A stretch of 64,000 nt of DNA from Macrosoma leucophasiata (Eukaryota; Arthropoda; Insecta; Lepidoptera; Hedylidae). Location: NCBI GenBank assembly GCA_036365455.1, contig JAWQUS010000010.1:14454501-14518500 (forward strand). Reading direction: 5' to 3'. Shown one piece after another: positions 43,320-53,845 of this stretch. The first letter of the stretch is position 1, and each line of letters opens with the position of its first letter. The notes beneath the pieces were generated by a model. It was given only the letters and a program-made list of their open reading frames with translations, made no database searches and was not told the DNA's origin. A program made the translations under genes and the position numbers.

Positions 43320-43750
43320 AACAACGAGTAAGAGGCCGCGGCTTCGGGACGCGAGGTCCCCATCACCCACTAGTGGTGGAGAATTTATCTGTTTTATCGC
43401 AGAAGCGCACTTGGCCCTGCGGCTGGTGTAGATCGGAAGCGATCTACTCGGTTAAGCGATACGGGCGCGGTCGGGTGTGTGCTAGGTGACCACTAGTGGC
43501 AAAATTAAAAATGCGCGTTCCGTGCTTCGGAGCGCACGTTAAGCCGTCGGTTCCGTTTGATATCGATAGATAGCAGTCGGTTGTTGAACCATGTCGGAGG
43601 CTTTATGGGCGATTTCAAAACATCCTACAGCCAGTGGCCAACCCGGCCACTAACCCTTATCTCCACCAACCCGCATTGGAGCAGCGTGGAGACTCGTGCC
43701 CAGCAGAGTGGGACGTATCAAGGGTTGCCATTATTATCGTAGGAGGCTAC
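43320..43750 (+). mobile_element. 3' UTR tail of a LINE (RTE-like style)
   Basis: GC-rich non-coding block: GGCTTCGGGACGCGAGGTCC, CCCACTAGTGGTGGAG, GCGATCTACTCGGTTAAGC, GAGCGCACGTTAAGCCGTCG, CCATGTCGGAGGCTTTATGG, AACCCGGCCACTAACCC and GTGGGACGTATCAAGGG. The last blocks follow the layout of RTE-clade 3' tails known in Lepidoptera. The first part resembles Rep-C. I cannot see coding sequence upstream, so only the tail is present. Confidence 0.5.
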
Positions 43751-44059
43751 TGCTCATCTTGCGTTATTGCTCTACTACCATCCCATTTCTATTGTTCGGT
43801 TTACTGACTGCACTAGTGGAAGATTTTCTTCCAGTAGAAGAAAAATTTCGTTAGTTGGCTGTGGGGTTGACACGTACGTATACGTGTAACGAAAAAAACT
43901 GAATTTTTAAATAATGATATGGAGGCTTCTTTCGGGGGATAAATTTGTAAATAAAATGATTTAAAAAAAAGGTTTAGCAAAATAAAACGTGTGAGACATA
44001 GAGACAATTAATCTCTCTATAAGGTTCTCATAAATACTTTTTTTAATGATTTTGAAGTT
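43751..44059. other. No recognised feature
   Basis: Contains the pair TTCTTCCAGTAGAAG, a weak hairpin; nothing else assigned. Confidence 0.4.
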
Positions 44060-44262
44060 AATACAGAAAACAGGTGAAAATGACAATTTTTACTCCTTTT
44101 ATCTGCAAAACTACTGCATCTATAAAATACGGAAAATTGTTTTCACCTATAGATTACAGGAAAACCCTTATAAAGTTTGTAGTATTTAAGGTAGTATAGA
44201 AAATTTTTCACTGTACGGAACCCTGTAAACGCGAGTCCGATTCACATTTGGCTGTTTTATTT
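44060..44262 (+). mobile_element. Rep-E-related copy
   Basis: ATAGATTACAGGAAAACCCT, then TTCACTGTACGGAACCCTGT, ACGCGAGTCCGATTCACATT, TGGCTGTTTTA. Same tail as at 39077 but with a longer upstream body, similar to 23340-23410. Confidence 0.55.
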
Positions 44263-44502
44263 CCTTTTGTGTATGTTACTCAATTTCTAAAACTCTTGAA
44301 AAAAAAACTTTCTAATGCCAATGTTAGATGCAAATATGTCAAAATCCGCTAAACTGTATTTATGAATCCCAGAATGACTAAAAAAGACAAATTTTAATTC
44401 TTGTGTGTCTAAGTTTGAGTTAGTAAGGGGTCAAATGTGTTTCTAAATTTGTTCGTGTAATTACGCACGTTGCTATGTCGCTAATTCCTGATCTAAGCGC
44501 GA
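44263..44502. other. No recognised feature
   Basis: Unassigned. Confidence 0.4.
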
Positions 44503-44654
44503 TTTTTTTTTATTGGTGGCAAACAAACATGCGGTTCACATCGATGATGACATGATATGATGACCGCAGCCTATAGACCTACACAAGGACCAGAGGTCAA
44601 AATGCAGATGCGTTGCCACCCCTGAGACTTTAGTTGTTATGTCTCTAAAGTATT
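44503..44654 (-). mobile_element. Rep-A copy, poly(A)-proximal half
   Basis: A T-run, then GTGGCAAACAAACATGCGG, CGCAGCCTATAGACCTACAC, AATGCAGATGCGTTGCCACC and CCTGAGACTTTAGTTGTTAT. 5' truncated. Confidence 0.7.
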
Positions 44655-45199
44655 ATAAGTGATAGACTATTAATTAGTAATAAACAAAAGCGTTATCGTG
44701 AAAGCATTATTGGCGCATATTTCACGGTCACAGTGATAACATTACGTCTAAATGCATTGGCCCGCGATAGAAACACTTTATTAATACTAGATATTGCAAT
44801 TATTACTACGCAGATACCTATTAGGTGCACCGTGGACCGATCACATAGTGAGGCTTGGACACAATAGATGGACCTTCCTTATACCGCATGGACAGGAAAC
44901 TTCATCATCTTCATCACATAAAATAAATAAGTATATATAGAGAGTATATATATAATACTCATTTCCGGTCTTAATAGCAAAGAAATTGGTATATAACTTC
45001 TCGATGACACTTAAAAAAGATCTGTTTAGGTAAAATGGGCAAAACTACCACCAAAAATGTGTAAGGTTAAAAAAATGTGAAATGAATTTAGGGAGATTTA
45101 AGGGAAGGGGGCTGTTTTTCTGTATGTAGCTTGCTCGCGGGTTAGCGCAGCAAATAGCTAGGACATTCTAGCATCAGCATCAAAACTGGTAAAAGTTTT
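44655..45199. other. No recognised feature
   Basis: AT-rich, with an AT dinucleotide-like patch near 44930-44960. Confidence 0.45.
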
Positions 45200-45452
45200 G
45201 TTTATAACGAATTGCTGTAGTAAACAGCTATCTATCATAAAAGGTACAATTCCGTGCATCGCGATCGATCGAGGCCGCTCGCGGCTCGTGACATTCGTTG
45301 GCCGCGCGCGTCTATCGCGGGCCACGGAAGCGGTGACATACATTTACATACTGTATCTACTGTCGCGAGCGGCTGACGACAATCGTAGGCCGCTCGCGGC
45401 CGTGATCGATCGCGATGCACGTAATTGCAGCTTTACTGCAGTGCTTTGCTAT
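45200..45452. mobile_element. MITE-2: GC-rich foldback element with 18-24-bp perfect inner TIRs
   Basis: CGTGCATCGCGATCGATC (45253-45270) is the exact complement of 45404-45421; with one mismatch the arms extend to CAATT/AATTG (45247-45427). Weaker complementarity (CTGTAGTAAA...; TATAACGAA...) extends to about 45200 and 45452, with a small left-side insertion. The interior carries GGCCGCTCGCGGC twice. It is strongly GC/CpG-rich in AT-rich DNA. No other copy is in the window and no coding capacity was recognised. Confidence 0.65.
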
Positions 45453-45499
45453 ACACACAGACACACATGTTTCAATTACATAACTAATATCTAATAACT

Positions 45500-45535
45500 A
45501 AAATAAGCGTGGATGAAGTCGCGGGCAAAAGCTGA
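45500..45535 (+). repeat. Rep-H tail fragment
   Basis: AGCGTGGATGAAGTCGCGGG then CAAAAGCTGAT: the terminal part of Rep-H. Confidence 0.5.
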
Positions 45536-46534
45536 TTTATCATCAGAAGTTACGCATCAATTGAAGCAGACATTGCTAAACCTAATGACATAAGGGATTG
45601 AAGTAGTAAATAGCATATCAACCAACAGGATATTTAAGCCCAGACTGTTACAAAGTTGAAATAACTTTGAGATTAAAGGTTACAGAATAATTGATGAACG
45701 TTTTATAAAAGGGTACATACCTACCTAGTCTATAATAAGTTGAGAATTTCCAACGTGTAAGTTTATACTGAGGAACAATGGCGTTGTGGTAGATCGTGAA
45801 TAATCCGTGTTACTTAGTGGAATGCGGCATTTTGAAAGTGGTACGTGCAAGGTCAAAGGTGCAACAAGCAGCGTTGCCAGTTATGTCAAGATATCCGCTC
45901 TAATGCATCCACTAGTCACACTCGTTACTTTTTTGCATAACTCGAGCGTCTAAGGGACATTTGTGTAGTCGGATGCAAGCACTTTATGGCAAAAGCTTTT
46001 TGATGTAGGTAATGCATGCGCTGTCTCTTTATCACAGATATATTTATTATGTAGTAGAGAATGTTAACGTTGTGAGTTTAATCTGTAGTATATGTTACAT
46101 TATGTGCCTTGGTTATCTTACTCAGCTGTGATTTGATACTGATGCTTTTATTGAGAGAAATAATTGAAATATATGTTGTGTTGTGATGTTGTTACGCAAA
46201 TGAGTTAAAAATACGTTTTCATCATAAATATATTTTACTGATGGCAATTAAAGAGATTGATGAGAGAGGCCGGTAACGATGGACGGGGTAGGTGTGGGCG
46301 GCGTTCGTCGGCTCACCCCGTGTCGTGTGCTTACACGACGTCCATATTGTCACTGTCGTCGTGGACGCTGCGGCGTAGCGAACACACAACACAAAACATT
46401 ACTTATACCTACATACTTATACCACAGTCTAAAGAAACCAAGAGCTAAGCTATGGCTCTTGGTCTATAATACATCTTACAACAAATCCAGACTCAGAAAT
46501 TTATATATTTTTTTGTAGTAGTTCACATTCCACA
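45536..46534. other. No recognised gene; GC-rich patch 46270-46390
   Basis: The patch around GGGTAGGTGTGGGCGGCGTT stands out in base composition. It supports two overlapping ORFs of 63 and 79 codons with no motif. Confidence 0.4.
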
Positions 46535-46579
46535 GGTCCTCCACAAAATGAAGGAACGTTGCAGACCTAATGGGATTAC
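46535..46579. repeat. Left arm of an 850-bp-spaced inverted repeat
   Basis: GGTCCTCCACAAAATGAAGG, AACGTTGCAGACCTAATGGG, ATTAC is inverted at 47340-47383 with about three differences over 44 bp. Between them lie a Rep-A copy and MITE-1. Possible TIRs of a larger DNA element hosting later insertions. Confidence 0.7.
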
Positions 46580-46769
46580 CCCTGAGACTTTAGTTTTAGG
46601 TATGCATCTATGATAGTTATTAGGGGGGCCATACATTACCATCTAACCGGAACACGATAGTGCTGATTGGTCTGTGGCTGAACACCACTGTTTAGCGGCA
46701 GATACATATGGTAATGCGGTGGTGCCTACACCCTCGGGCTCCTACACTGAAACTCTACCACCAGTAAAA
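46580..46769 (-). mobile_element. Rep-A copy lacking its poly(A) half
   Basis: CCCTGAGACTTTAGTTTTAG, CATTACCATCTAACCGGAAC, GATACATATGGTAATGCGG and GAAACTCTACCACCAGTAAA. It starts exactly at the inner edge of the 46535 inverted-repeat arm and contains a 20-bp insertion (GGTCTGTGGCTGAACA). Confidence 0.65.
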
Positions 46770-47021
46770 CTTATAACCACTAGTAGTAAGTGTTTCGGTT
46801 AAACAGTGATTATATATATATAATATACCTACAACTATATAGAATCATAAAATATTATTTAATTACACTGCCAACGAGTACTGACTATTCATTTGCTCCT
46901 ACAACTACAGAGACAGGTTAAGTAAGACTGACTGAAATATTTTGTAATTGCAAAAACGCCTTAGGTTCAAAATCCTATAAGTAAATATGAATACTTTTTA
47001 GAACATATTATTATATTATTT

Positions 47022-47272
47022 AGTACATAGAGCAACAACGGAGGGGAGTAGCCATATGCAGGCTTTCCCCTCTGCCAAAGAACAAGCCCAAATAGTATTT
47101 TGATAAAGTCAAGGTGTGAGTTTCGTAGTAATAGGCGATTTTGGTAGTGTGCGTGTGTGTCGCACGCATTTCCCCCCGCAAAAAATGACAGACTGTTTAG
47201 CATCGGTAATAAACGCTATGGCTACTCCCCTCCAGTACGCCGCCGCTGGTGGCCCGTGTTGCTGTATGATTT
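47022..47272. mobile_element. MITE-1 copy with 17-bp perfect TIRs
   Basis: GGAGGGGAGTAGCCATA (47040-47056) is the exact complement of 47217-47233. Outer flanks (AGAGCAACA / TGTTGCT) extend the inversion with a left-side deletion. The interior matches 26571-26858. The 78-codon ORF inside is incidental. Confidence 0.78.
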
Positions 47273-47339
47273 AGTAACTGTAAAACACTATCTAAGAGCC
47301 TGAAAAACCTTGGTTGCCGTCTGACATTATCGGCCAAAT

Positions 47340-47383
47340 GTAATCCCATTAGGTCTGCCACGTTCCTTCATTTTGAGGAGGTC
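47340..47383. repeat. Right arm of the 46535 inverted repeat
   Basis: GTAATCCCATTAGGTCTGCC, ACGTTCCTTCATTTTGAGGA, GGTC; partner of 46535-46579. Confidence 0.7.
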
Positions 47384-48469
47384 TTAGATGAATGGTGGTA
47401 ATAAATTACGTTCGCAAACTGGTCGACGTAGAAAGCTAAGGGCCCAACGTCTCATCAACGATCGTGACCGTTGACGATGTCGGCAACTTGTCACCTGGAC
47501 ACTAGCACAATTAGCCGACTGCGCAATGTATTCTTCACGTCCACACGTGCAAACTATTAGTATGTCCTATGTTTCTTTAGATACTTGTGTACGATGTTGG
47601 ATTATAAGGACTTTCTAACAAAACTAGTCTCAGATCTATTAAAATGTTGGCCTACCTATTATGGTAGTACAATATTACCTGTATGACAAAAGATTGACGC
47701 ATGTGCTTTCTCTTAAGATACGTTTGAATATCAAAGCTATCTTAATTTGGATAAAAATTATCAAAAAAAAAAAAAAGGTTTCTAGGACGAGTTGTCTATA
47801 AGGAATGGATACTACAAGAAAACTTGGTTTACAAAAGTTCACAAAAAAAGTATACTTGATAAGGTAGGTACATATTTAAAATAATAAAAAAATAGACATT
47901 ATTTCCACAGAAATCCAAGCTGCGTTGTGTCGTCGCTGATTGAACGTTTTGTCAGAATTCAGGGGACAAAGGGAGAAAAGGGAAGCAGGGAAGCGTGTGA
48001 ATGAACTAACAACAACTTTTTTGTAGATTGATGAATATAAAAAATAAAGATTCACGTATGATTTTGATTTTGAAGATAAGTAGGAAGTAGGTAATAAAAT
48101 AGGTACAAATCTATTAATAAATACTAATGAAAAAAATCCTTATTGAAAAATAAGACATTAACAGAAAGCTCATATTAATCATTTTCAAGTTGTGTCAGTG
48201 TAAGTGGTAATTTTGTAACGAATTCATAGTATCGGCAAATGTATCGCAGCAACATTGCATGCGGCGACCTGGAACATTTTCAACATAATCCATTTATTAT
48301 TACGTGATACTTAGGGTTGCCAAGCATCATGGAATATATATTTTTTATTGAATGAGGATATATCCTTCCTCCTTTCTTAAAACGTACTTTTTAAAAATAG
48401 GTACTGATTTTACAGGATTTTTGCACCATTTTAGCAAAAAGACGTCTGCTGGACCAAAAACTTCCCAAG
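47384..48469. other. No recognised feature
   Basis: Unassigned; the GC-richer 47420-47540 stretch has no partner in the window. Confidence 0.45.
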
Positions 48470-48570
48470 TGAACGTCACACTAAGGAAGAATGAATATGC
48501 CATAATCGACATGCTTGGAAGGCAGACTGGCAATCGCAGTGGCGGCAGCTATATCGCAGGACAAAAGGAA
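48470..48570 (-). repeat. Rep-C fragment, inverted
   Basis: GAATATGCCATAATCGACAT, GACTGGCAATCGCAGTGGCG and TATATCGCAGGAC are the complement of Rep-C's CCTGCGATTAAACTACCGCC ... GGCATTATGGCATATT blocks. Confidence 0.5.
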
Positions 48571-51337
48571 TGTGTTAAATTTTCCTAAAATACTGTTTAT
48601 TTCACTTCTTCTACCTAAATTTTACGTTCATAATCCAAGATAATAATAGAGCTACTTGCTTTCGCTGCTCAAATATTGACAACCCTAATGCTACTTCACC
48701 GTGATGCCTCCATTTTTCATTGAGGTCCGCTTATCGATCGAGGTTGAGTAGTCAGCGCAATTATTATTATGATTTGATCTCGTTTTTTGCATCTCGCAAT
48801 TTGTTACACTTTTGTAGAATTGCCAAAATATTAATAAAGTACTTTACCTTGGAAATGAAATACTCTGTACTGCACAGAGTTATTCAAATTAAAATTGAAA
48901 CGTGATTTTTAAGTTCAAGGTACTTTATATGTCGGAGTGTGATGCTGCTTGTTCCTAGCAGTCGGATTCGTCTTTTAGAATTAAATTCGAATGACTCTAC
49001 ATTTTATCAAAATGAGATATTTTCATAAGTTCAGACGTGGTTTGGCTCCTGTTTTAATATAATAATAAATAAAAAACTGCATCTTTGTATGCCTTAAAAG
49101 ATTTGATGAAACATTAAGCCGATATTTTAAATTATTTATCGTATTTCTGTACTAAGTTGCAATATACATGGATGATGGATCATCGGGCACGGTCAACATT
49201 CATATTTCATCGCAGTCGCGAAAAAGAAAACGAAAACAAATGACAAATTGTAAGGACACAATTTGATGCACAATTGTTTATTTAAGCCTGGGACGCACCA
49301 CGACTTTTGTTAAAGTTAAAGTTATTGTAAAATTTCACATCCTGCTCTTACTTTAATTCTTTAAGATAGAAAAGAATGTGAAAGGGCTAAGTATAACCAA
49401 TGAAATTCCTGTAGGTACCGTTTTTGATTATGCATGGAATGATCTAGTGATTATTAAAGGTGAGTTACTAGCGCTTAACAGATGACATGATTAACAGTTA
49501 TTAGGTGAATAAATAGGTACCTAGTTTCTACAGAATATTCCCAGCAGCGTTTGGAAATCTTCTCGATTGATTTCACTTCAAAAACGTTACACGGAATGTA
49601 ACGTAAACAAGGCGGGAAGTAATGAGCTTACATCGAAATAGGTAATAATAGAGTAAGTAGGTTAATAATATTGGAATGACAATTCTGCACAAAAAAACTT
49701 ATTTGTTACATGAATAGTTTTGGAGAAACATAGGATATAATAAGTCTATCTAAATAAGTAGAATTAGTTATTGCAGTTCAAAGAAACAATTTGATATTTT
49801 AATGTGAGGTTCAAAGATCCTTAAGAACAAAAAGCGTATGCCATCCACGTCTATTGTGCCAGCGACTGACAAAACACAGGAGAGCTCACGTATAAATAAA
49901 ATGGAGAGTAAGAGTAATGTTAGCGCCGCTTCGGTGAGACGACTCGTAACTCCATAAGTGAGGCGAAACCTCATGGAGGTGTTTTAGCAAAATGGACTTC
50001 TTTATAATGACATTGATTTCCAATTACATTGCGAGTGCATGGCGGCTACGTCATGATTTAAGTATTTACACGGCAGGGTCGACGACCCGCGCATCTCTGG
50101 TGTCGCGTGAGCGACTGTGCGCCGTGATTATCGTTTGTTATTAATAGTCCACAATAACAATATAGGCCTTTACAGGTGGTTAGTTAAGACACTTCGTTCC
50201 TGATCACGACATGTCAATTAGTGCAACTGAAGTATGTGGAAACATTTAAAAAATCAACAGACGTTCGAATTACATTAAGGAAAAACTTGTGTGACAGTTA
50301 GCGATAAAATAGCTATTATTTCGATTCCGATGTACGCAATACTTGACGCATCTTATCGTGGCGACTGCCCTTAAATAAATACGATTACATGGCGCCACAT
50401 TACTGATGTATTCGTGCATTGTTTGTGATATTGTCATGTTTCTTGCTGTGTGGTTTGTCAATTTGCGGTTAGCAGAGCTAGCCATTTTATAAATCGACTA
50501 TGCTTGACCTCAGAACAATATGCTTTAATTATTGTTCTTAGTGCTTGACAGATTCTTTTGCAAACGTTGCCCTGTCTGTAATTGGACTTCAAAGTCCATT
50601 AAAATGTAAGCAATCAAAATTCATGCTATTCAAAGATCGTGCTTTAATTTTCACGTGAGTATATAGGGGCGTAAGCGAAGAGATTTTCATGGCTCTTACG
50701 TGTTTCAAATTTTCATATTTTGGTAAGCCTGTGAAACTTGTGTTAAAGTAATTTGTGTGTCCTAAAGCGTGTTGCATGTTACTTCAATGTATAAAACAAA
50801 GAAGTATCAACGTAGGTATAAAACAAAGATAATGAGAAACAGAATATACTAGTGACTTTAGATCTTTGGTATCCTAGATTCAAATAAAAGTTAAGACGAA
50901 CTAGCCTGCGAGGATTTTCGCTTTGTTTTATCCCAGAACAAGATTTTATCCTAATCCATGTTATAACTTTGGAATAAACATTCTGACTTCTTATGTTTCT
51001 AGTAAGATTGTCATATTCTCTTTACTCCTTTATTTATCTCAGAACTGTGAAGTCTTGCAATGATAATGCCTTTTGTTCATGGCAAGCAATAGGTCTAAAC
51101 ATGTTGTATGTGGTTACTGAACCGTGGTCCATTGTATCGTTTAATTCTAACCGAAAAAAAAGAATTGTCACGCATAGTCTTTTAAGAAACTGTTAAGCCA
51201 TCTATTGTTCGATTGAGTATTTGAGTTGATTTTGGGAAATAGAACGAAAAATTACGTGTAGGAAATATCAAAACAAGTACGAAACGTGGTGTTTGGGAAA
51301 AACAAAATCAATCTAATTTGATTGTCGCAATCGAGGT
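48571..51337. other. No recognised gene in 2.8 kb
   Basis: AT-rich, ORFs under 72 codons without motifs. A GC-richer patch at 50040-50130 (GGGTCGACGACCCGCGCATC) is unassigned. Confidence 0.5.
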
Positions 51338-51452
51338 TTTTTATGTAATGAAGGTGACAAAGAAGCATGCAGTTCACATTGATGTTAAGTGATGACTGCA
51401 GCCTAAGACACTTACACCCAGATCAAAATGCCCGATGTGTTGCCACCCCGCG
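51338..51452 (-). mobile_element. Rep-A copy, poly(A)-proximal end
   Basis: TTTATGTAATGAAGGTGACA, AAGAAGCATGCAGTTCACAT, TGATGTTAAGTGATGACTGC: the un-rearranged form of the block that is folded back at 29117. Confidence 0.7.
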
Positions 51453-51524
51453 TAGAATTTTACGTAGGTACCTATTATTATTGTAAGTTAGTACTTACTT
51501 ACTTACAACCATAAAATACGTGAG

Positions 51525-51860
51525 ATGTTTAAGGGGGGGAGGGGGTCGAGTCAAATCACATCTAATTTTACGTTGGAGAGAGAGCGGGGTCTCGGCAAAT
51601 ATATCTTTTACAAATTACAATATTTTTTTCTGATTGAAACAAAAAAAACATACCTACTAGGAATTTTGGTCCATTATCCAGATTATACATTTGTAATGTT
51701 TATTTCTGGCTCAAAATAAAATAATATCATATATAAAATCTCACGTGAGATTGGAGGATGGGGGAGGGGGTTGAATAAAATCTCACAACATCTCACCAGG
51801 AGGAGAGGGAGGGATACAAATAAAAAAACACACCTCACGTAATTTATGGACGCCCATATA
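51525..51860. repeat. G-rich repeat with quadruplex-like runs and a 16-bp palindrome
   Basis: GGGGGGAGGGGG at 51533-51545 and GGGGGAGGGGG at 51761-51771 are two related G-rich blocks in direct orientation about 228 bp apart. Each is followed by a TCAAATCACATCT- or TAAAATCTCACAACATCTC-type stretch. AATCTCACGTGAGATT (51737-51752) is a perfect palindrome containing an E-box. No ORF of interest. Confidence 0.5.
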
Positions 51861-51917
51861 AGGTATATTGTAGTTAGTACCTAGATGATTTTTTTTTTAG
51901 GTTTGATTAGGTACCTT

Positions 51918-51990
51918 ACAGATCGAACTCCAAGCGCTTCACTCTGCCCCACAGTGGCTACGCCCATGGTCGTAGGTTCGATCCCTCGGT
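51918..51990 (+). repeat. tRNA-derived scrap with B box
   Basis: ACAGTGGCTACGCCCATGG then TCGTAGGTTCGATCCCTCGG (B box GGTTCGATCCC). The 5' part does not fold as a tRNA. Probably a decayed SINE head. Confidence 0.4.
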
Positions 51991-52136
51991 TGAAGTACTG
52001 TTTTATATTTTTCTGGTATTTCCTAGTCCCTGTTTATTAATTAGGTATGTGCCTTGAGATTTCAATAGGATTTGCTACTAATCACATGCGGGTAAGCATA
52101 ACCCACATAGCAAACTTCATTATGCAATTTATTTTT

Positions 52137-52460
52137 TAGGGTTCCGTGCTCAAAGTTTAATAAGGGACCCCTATTAGTAAGGTTCTTCTGTCCGTCAGTC
52201 TATCTATCTGTCCATCAACAGGCTGTATCTCGTGAACTGTGAGAGCTAGAGAGTTGAAATTTTCGCAGATGCAACAAACGTGATATTTTTTATTCGATAT
52301 TAATAACGGTAACACGTAGACGCTTGAAATATTAACAGAATAATTCGTAATTATATATTTACTATAAACAAAAATAATTTTAAATTAGGTATGTAAGGGG
52401 GGCATACAACAAACGTGCTTTTTTATGCGCGATTCCGACTCGCACTTGGCCGCTTTTTAT
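52137..52460 (+). mobile_element. Rep-E copy
   Basis: AGGGTTCCGTGCTCAAAG, GGGACCCCTATTAGTAAGG, CAACAGGCTGTATCTCGTGA, AATTTTCGCAGATGCAACA, TATTAATAACGGTAACACG and CGATTCCGACTCGCACTTGG followed by CCGC. Collinear with 11683-12003. Confidence 0.72.
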
Positions 52461-53254
52461 TTAAATATGTCCCATTTTTATCGATAGCCTTGCGTTTTCC
52501 GTCAATACAAATAGGTCGTCATATAGAGTGGTAGCACGTAGGTAGCCACGTAACATTGTTTCTTCACCGGTTACGTCACCGTACACGCGGGCGCAGGCCT
52601 GCGCGAGCGCATCGCAGGGTGTCTGCGATTCCACGCTGCGACCTTCCACACTATTCGACACTTCTTACGATCCGGCTTCTTTTTTTTTAAACATCCGTAT
52701 AGGTATGTAACAATACGTTGTGAAATTTCGACCGTGCTGTATCTGAAAATTTTTGAATTCCAAACTATTTTTACTGATTCGATTTTCTCACAAATCATAA
52801 ACTTATTGGTTTTGTAACATTTCAGATTTTGTAAGACTTTTTCTGCCAATCCCTCTCTAGCACATTCTGAACGACTGAGCAACGTCGCAATTTGAAGGAT
52901 CTGGGAAGCTTTATGTAGCTACTTACTAATTATCACTTTTATACGGAAATCTTTTATTATTCGTATTTTTCGTATTTCAAAAAATATTTAGGTCCTACTC
53001 ATCCTTTTCTTGGTCGAGTTTATAAATATTGGAAACGACAATGATGATCTTAATTTTTAATACCGACTACACCCAAGGAATTTGGTATTTAATGCTTAGA
53101 TACACCAGAGAATAGTAACATTTCTATAAACACTTGCTTTAATTAGTTTAAGACGTGTACTACTTGTGTACTATTTTGTATTATGTAGGTATCAAGATTC
53201 AAAGATTCAAAATTAATTAATTAAATTATCAAATCGGTTACCTTAAATCAAAAA
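52461..53254. other. No recognised feature
   Basis: The region near 52550-52640 is less AT-rich. The overlapping ORFs (66 and 103 codons, minus) lack motifs. Confidence 0.4.
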
Positions 53255-53460
53255 GGGAAAGATACATTCGACGCTCGGATGTGGGGCTTTGGTAGCTTAG
53301 TTACTAAGCTATCAAAGCCGCTACTACTAGTAGCGGCTGGACTGGTTATCCTGAGGTCACAGGTTCGATCCCTGTACGAAGTAATTTTTTTTTTCAATTT
53401 TTTCTTTACTTTATTTGTACAATTCACTCGCATATGTTAATAACGAAAAAAATATTAAAA
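53255..53460 (+). mobile_element. tRNA-like cassette, copy with double-hairpin insertion
   Basis: The right part is conserved: GGACTGGTTATCCTGAGGTC, B box AGGTTCGATCCC, then TTTTTTCAATTTTTTCTTTA and ATTCACTCGCATATGTTAAT, matching the 31-kb copy's right flank. In the A-box region, instead of TAGCTTAGTAGTAGCGG, there are two abutting hairpins (53285-53319 and 53317-53337). Confidence 0.65.
53285..53337. repeat. Double hairpin: 16-bp arms with TTA loop, then 9-bp arms with ACT loop
   Basis: GGCTTTGGTAGCTTAG pairs with CTAAGCTATCAAAGCC (one G:T). GCCGCTACT pairs with AGTAGCGGC. The two share GCC. Joining the outer arms recovers a plausible intact tRNA-like 5' half. Confidence 0.85.
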
Positions 53461-53749
53461 TTATTATAAAAAGTTGGGTGGAATACACCGGTTGCGTTTA
53501 GTGAAGCGTGGTTACGCAATCTTGCGACAAGTGGCATCGAGTGTTATCAGGTTTGATTTCTATCCGGTGACAAATAGATATTTGCATGTTATATCCCACA
53601 CATAAGTAATTTATGGTTTATTTGTGTGATAACGATTGAAACATATCTATTATTATGTGTGTATTAACACATTTTTTAAAATACACATTTGTGTTTTATA
53701 GGACCTTTAATTTTACTGTTTACTTCAACCATATTAAAAAGTCACCAGT
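53461..53749. other. No recognised feature
   Basis: AT-rich spacer between a tRNA-like cassette and a SINE-1 tail; nothing recognised. Confidence 0.4.
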
Positions 53750-53845
53750 GAATCGAGGGTGTTTGTATGTCATGTATGCTTGAATGCATGCATTCACCTC
53801 TATCTACCCCTTCAGGGATTATATGCGTGAAGTTACGTTGGGTAT
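53750..53845 (+). mobile_element. SINE-1, 3' end fragment
   Basis: AGTGAATCGAGGGTGTTTGT, GCTTGAATGCATGCATTCAC and ATATGCGTGAAGTTACGTTG: the last ~95 bp of SINE-1, heavily 5' truncated. Confidence 0.65.
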
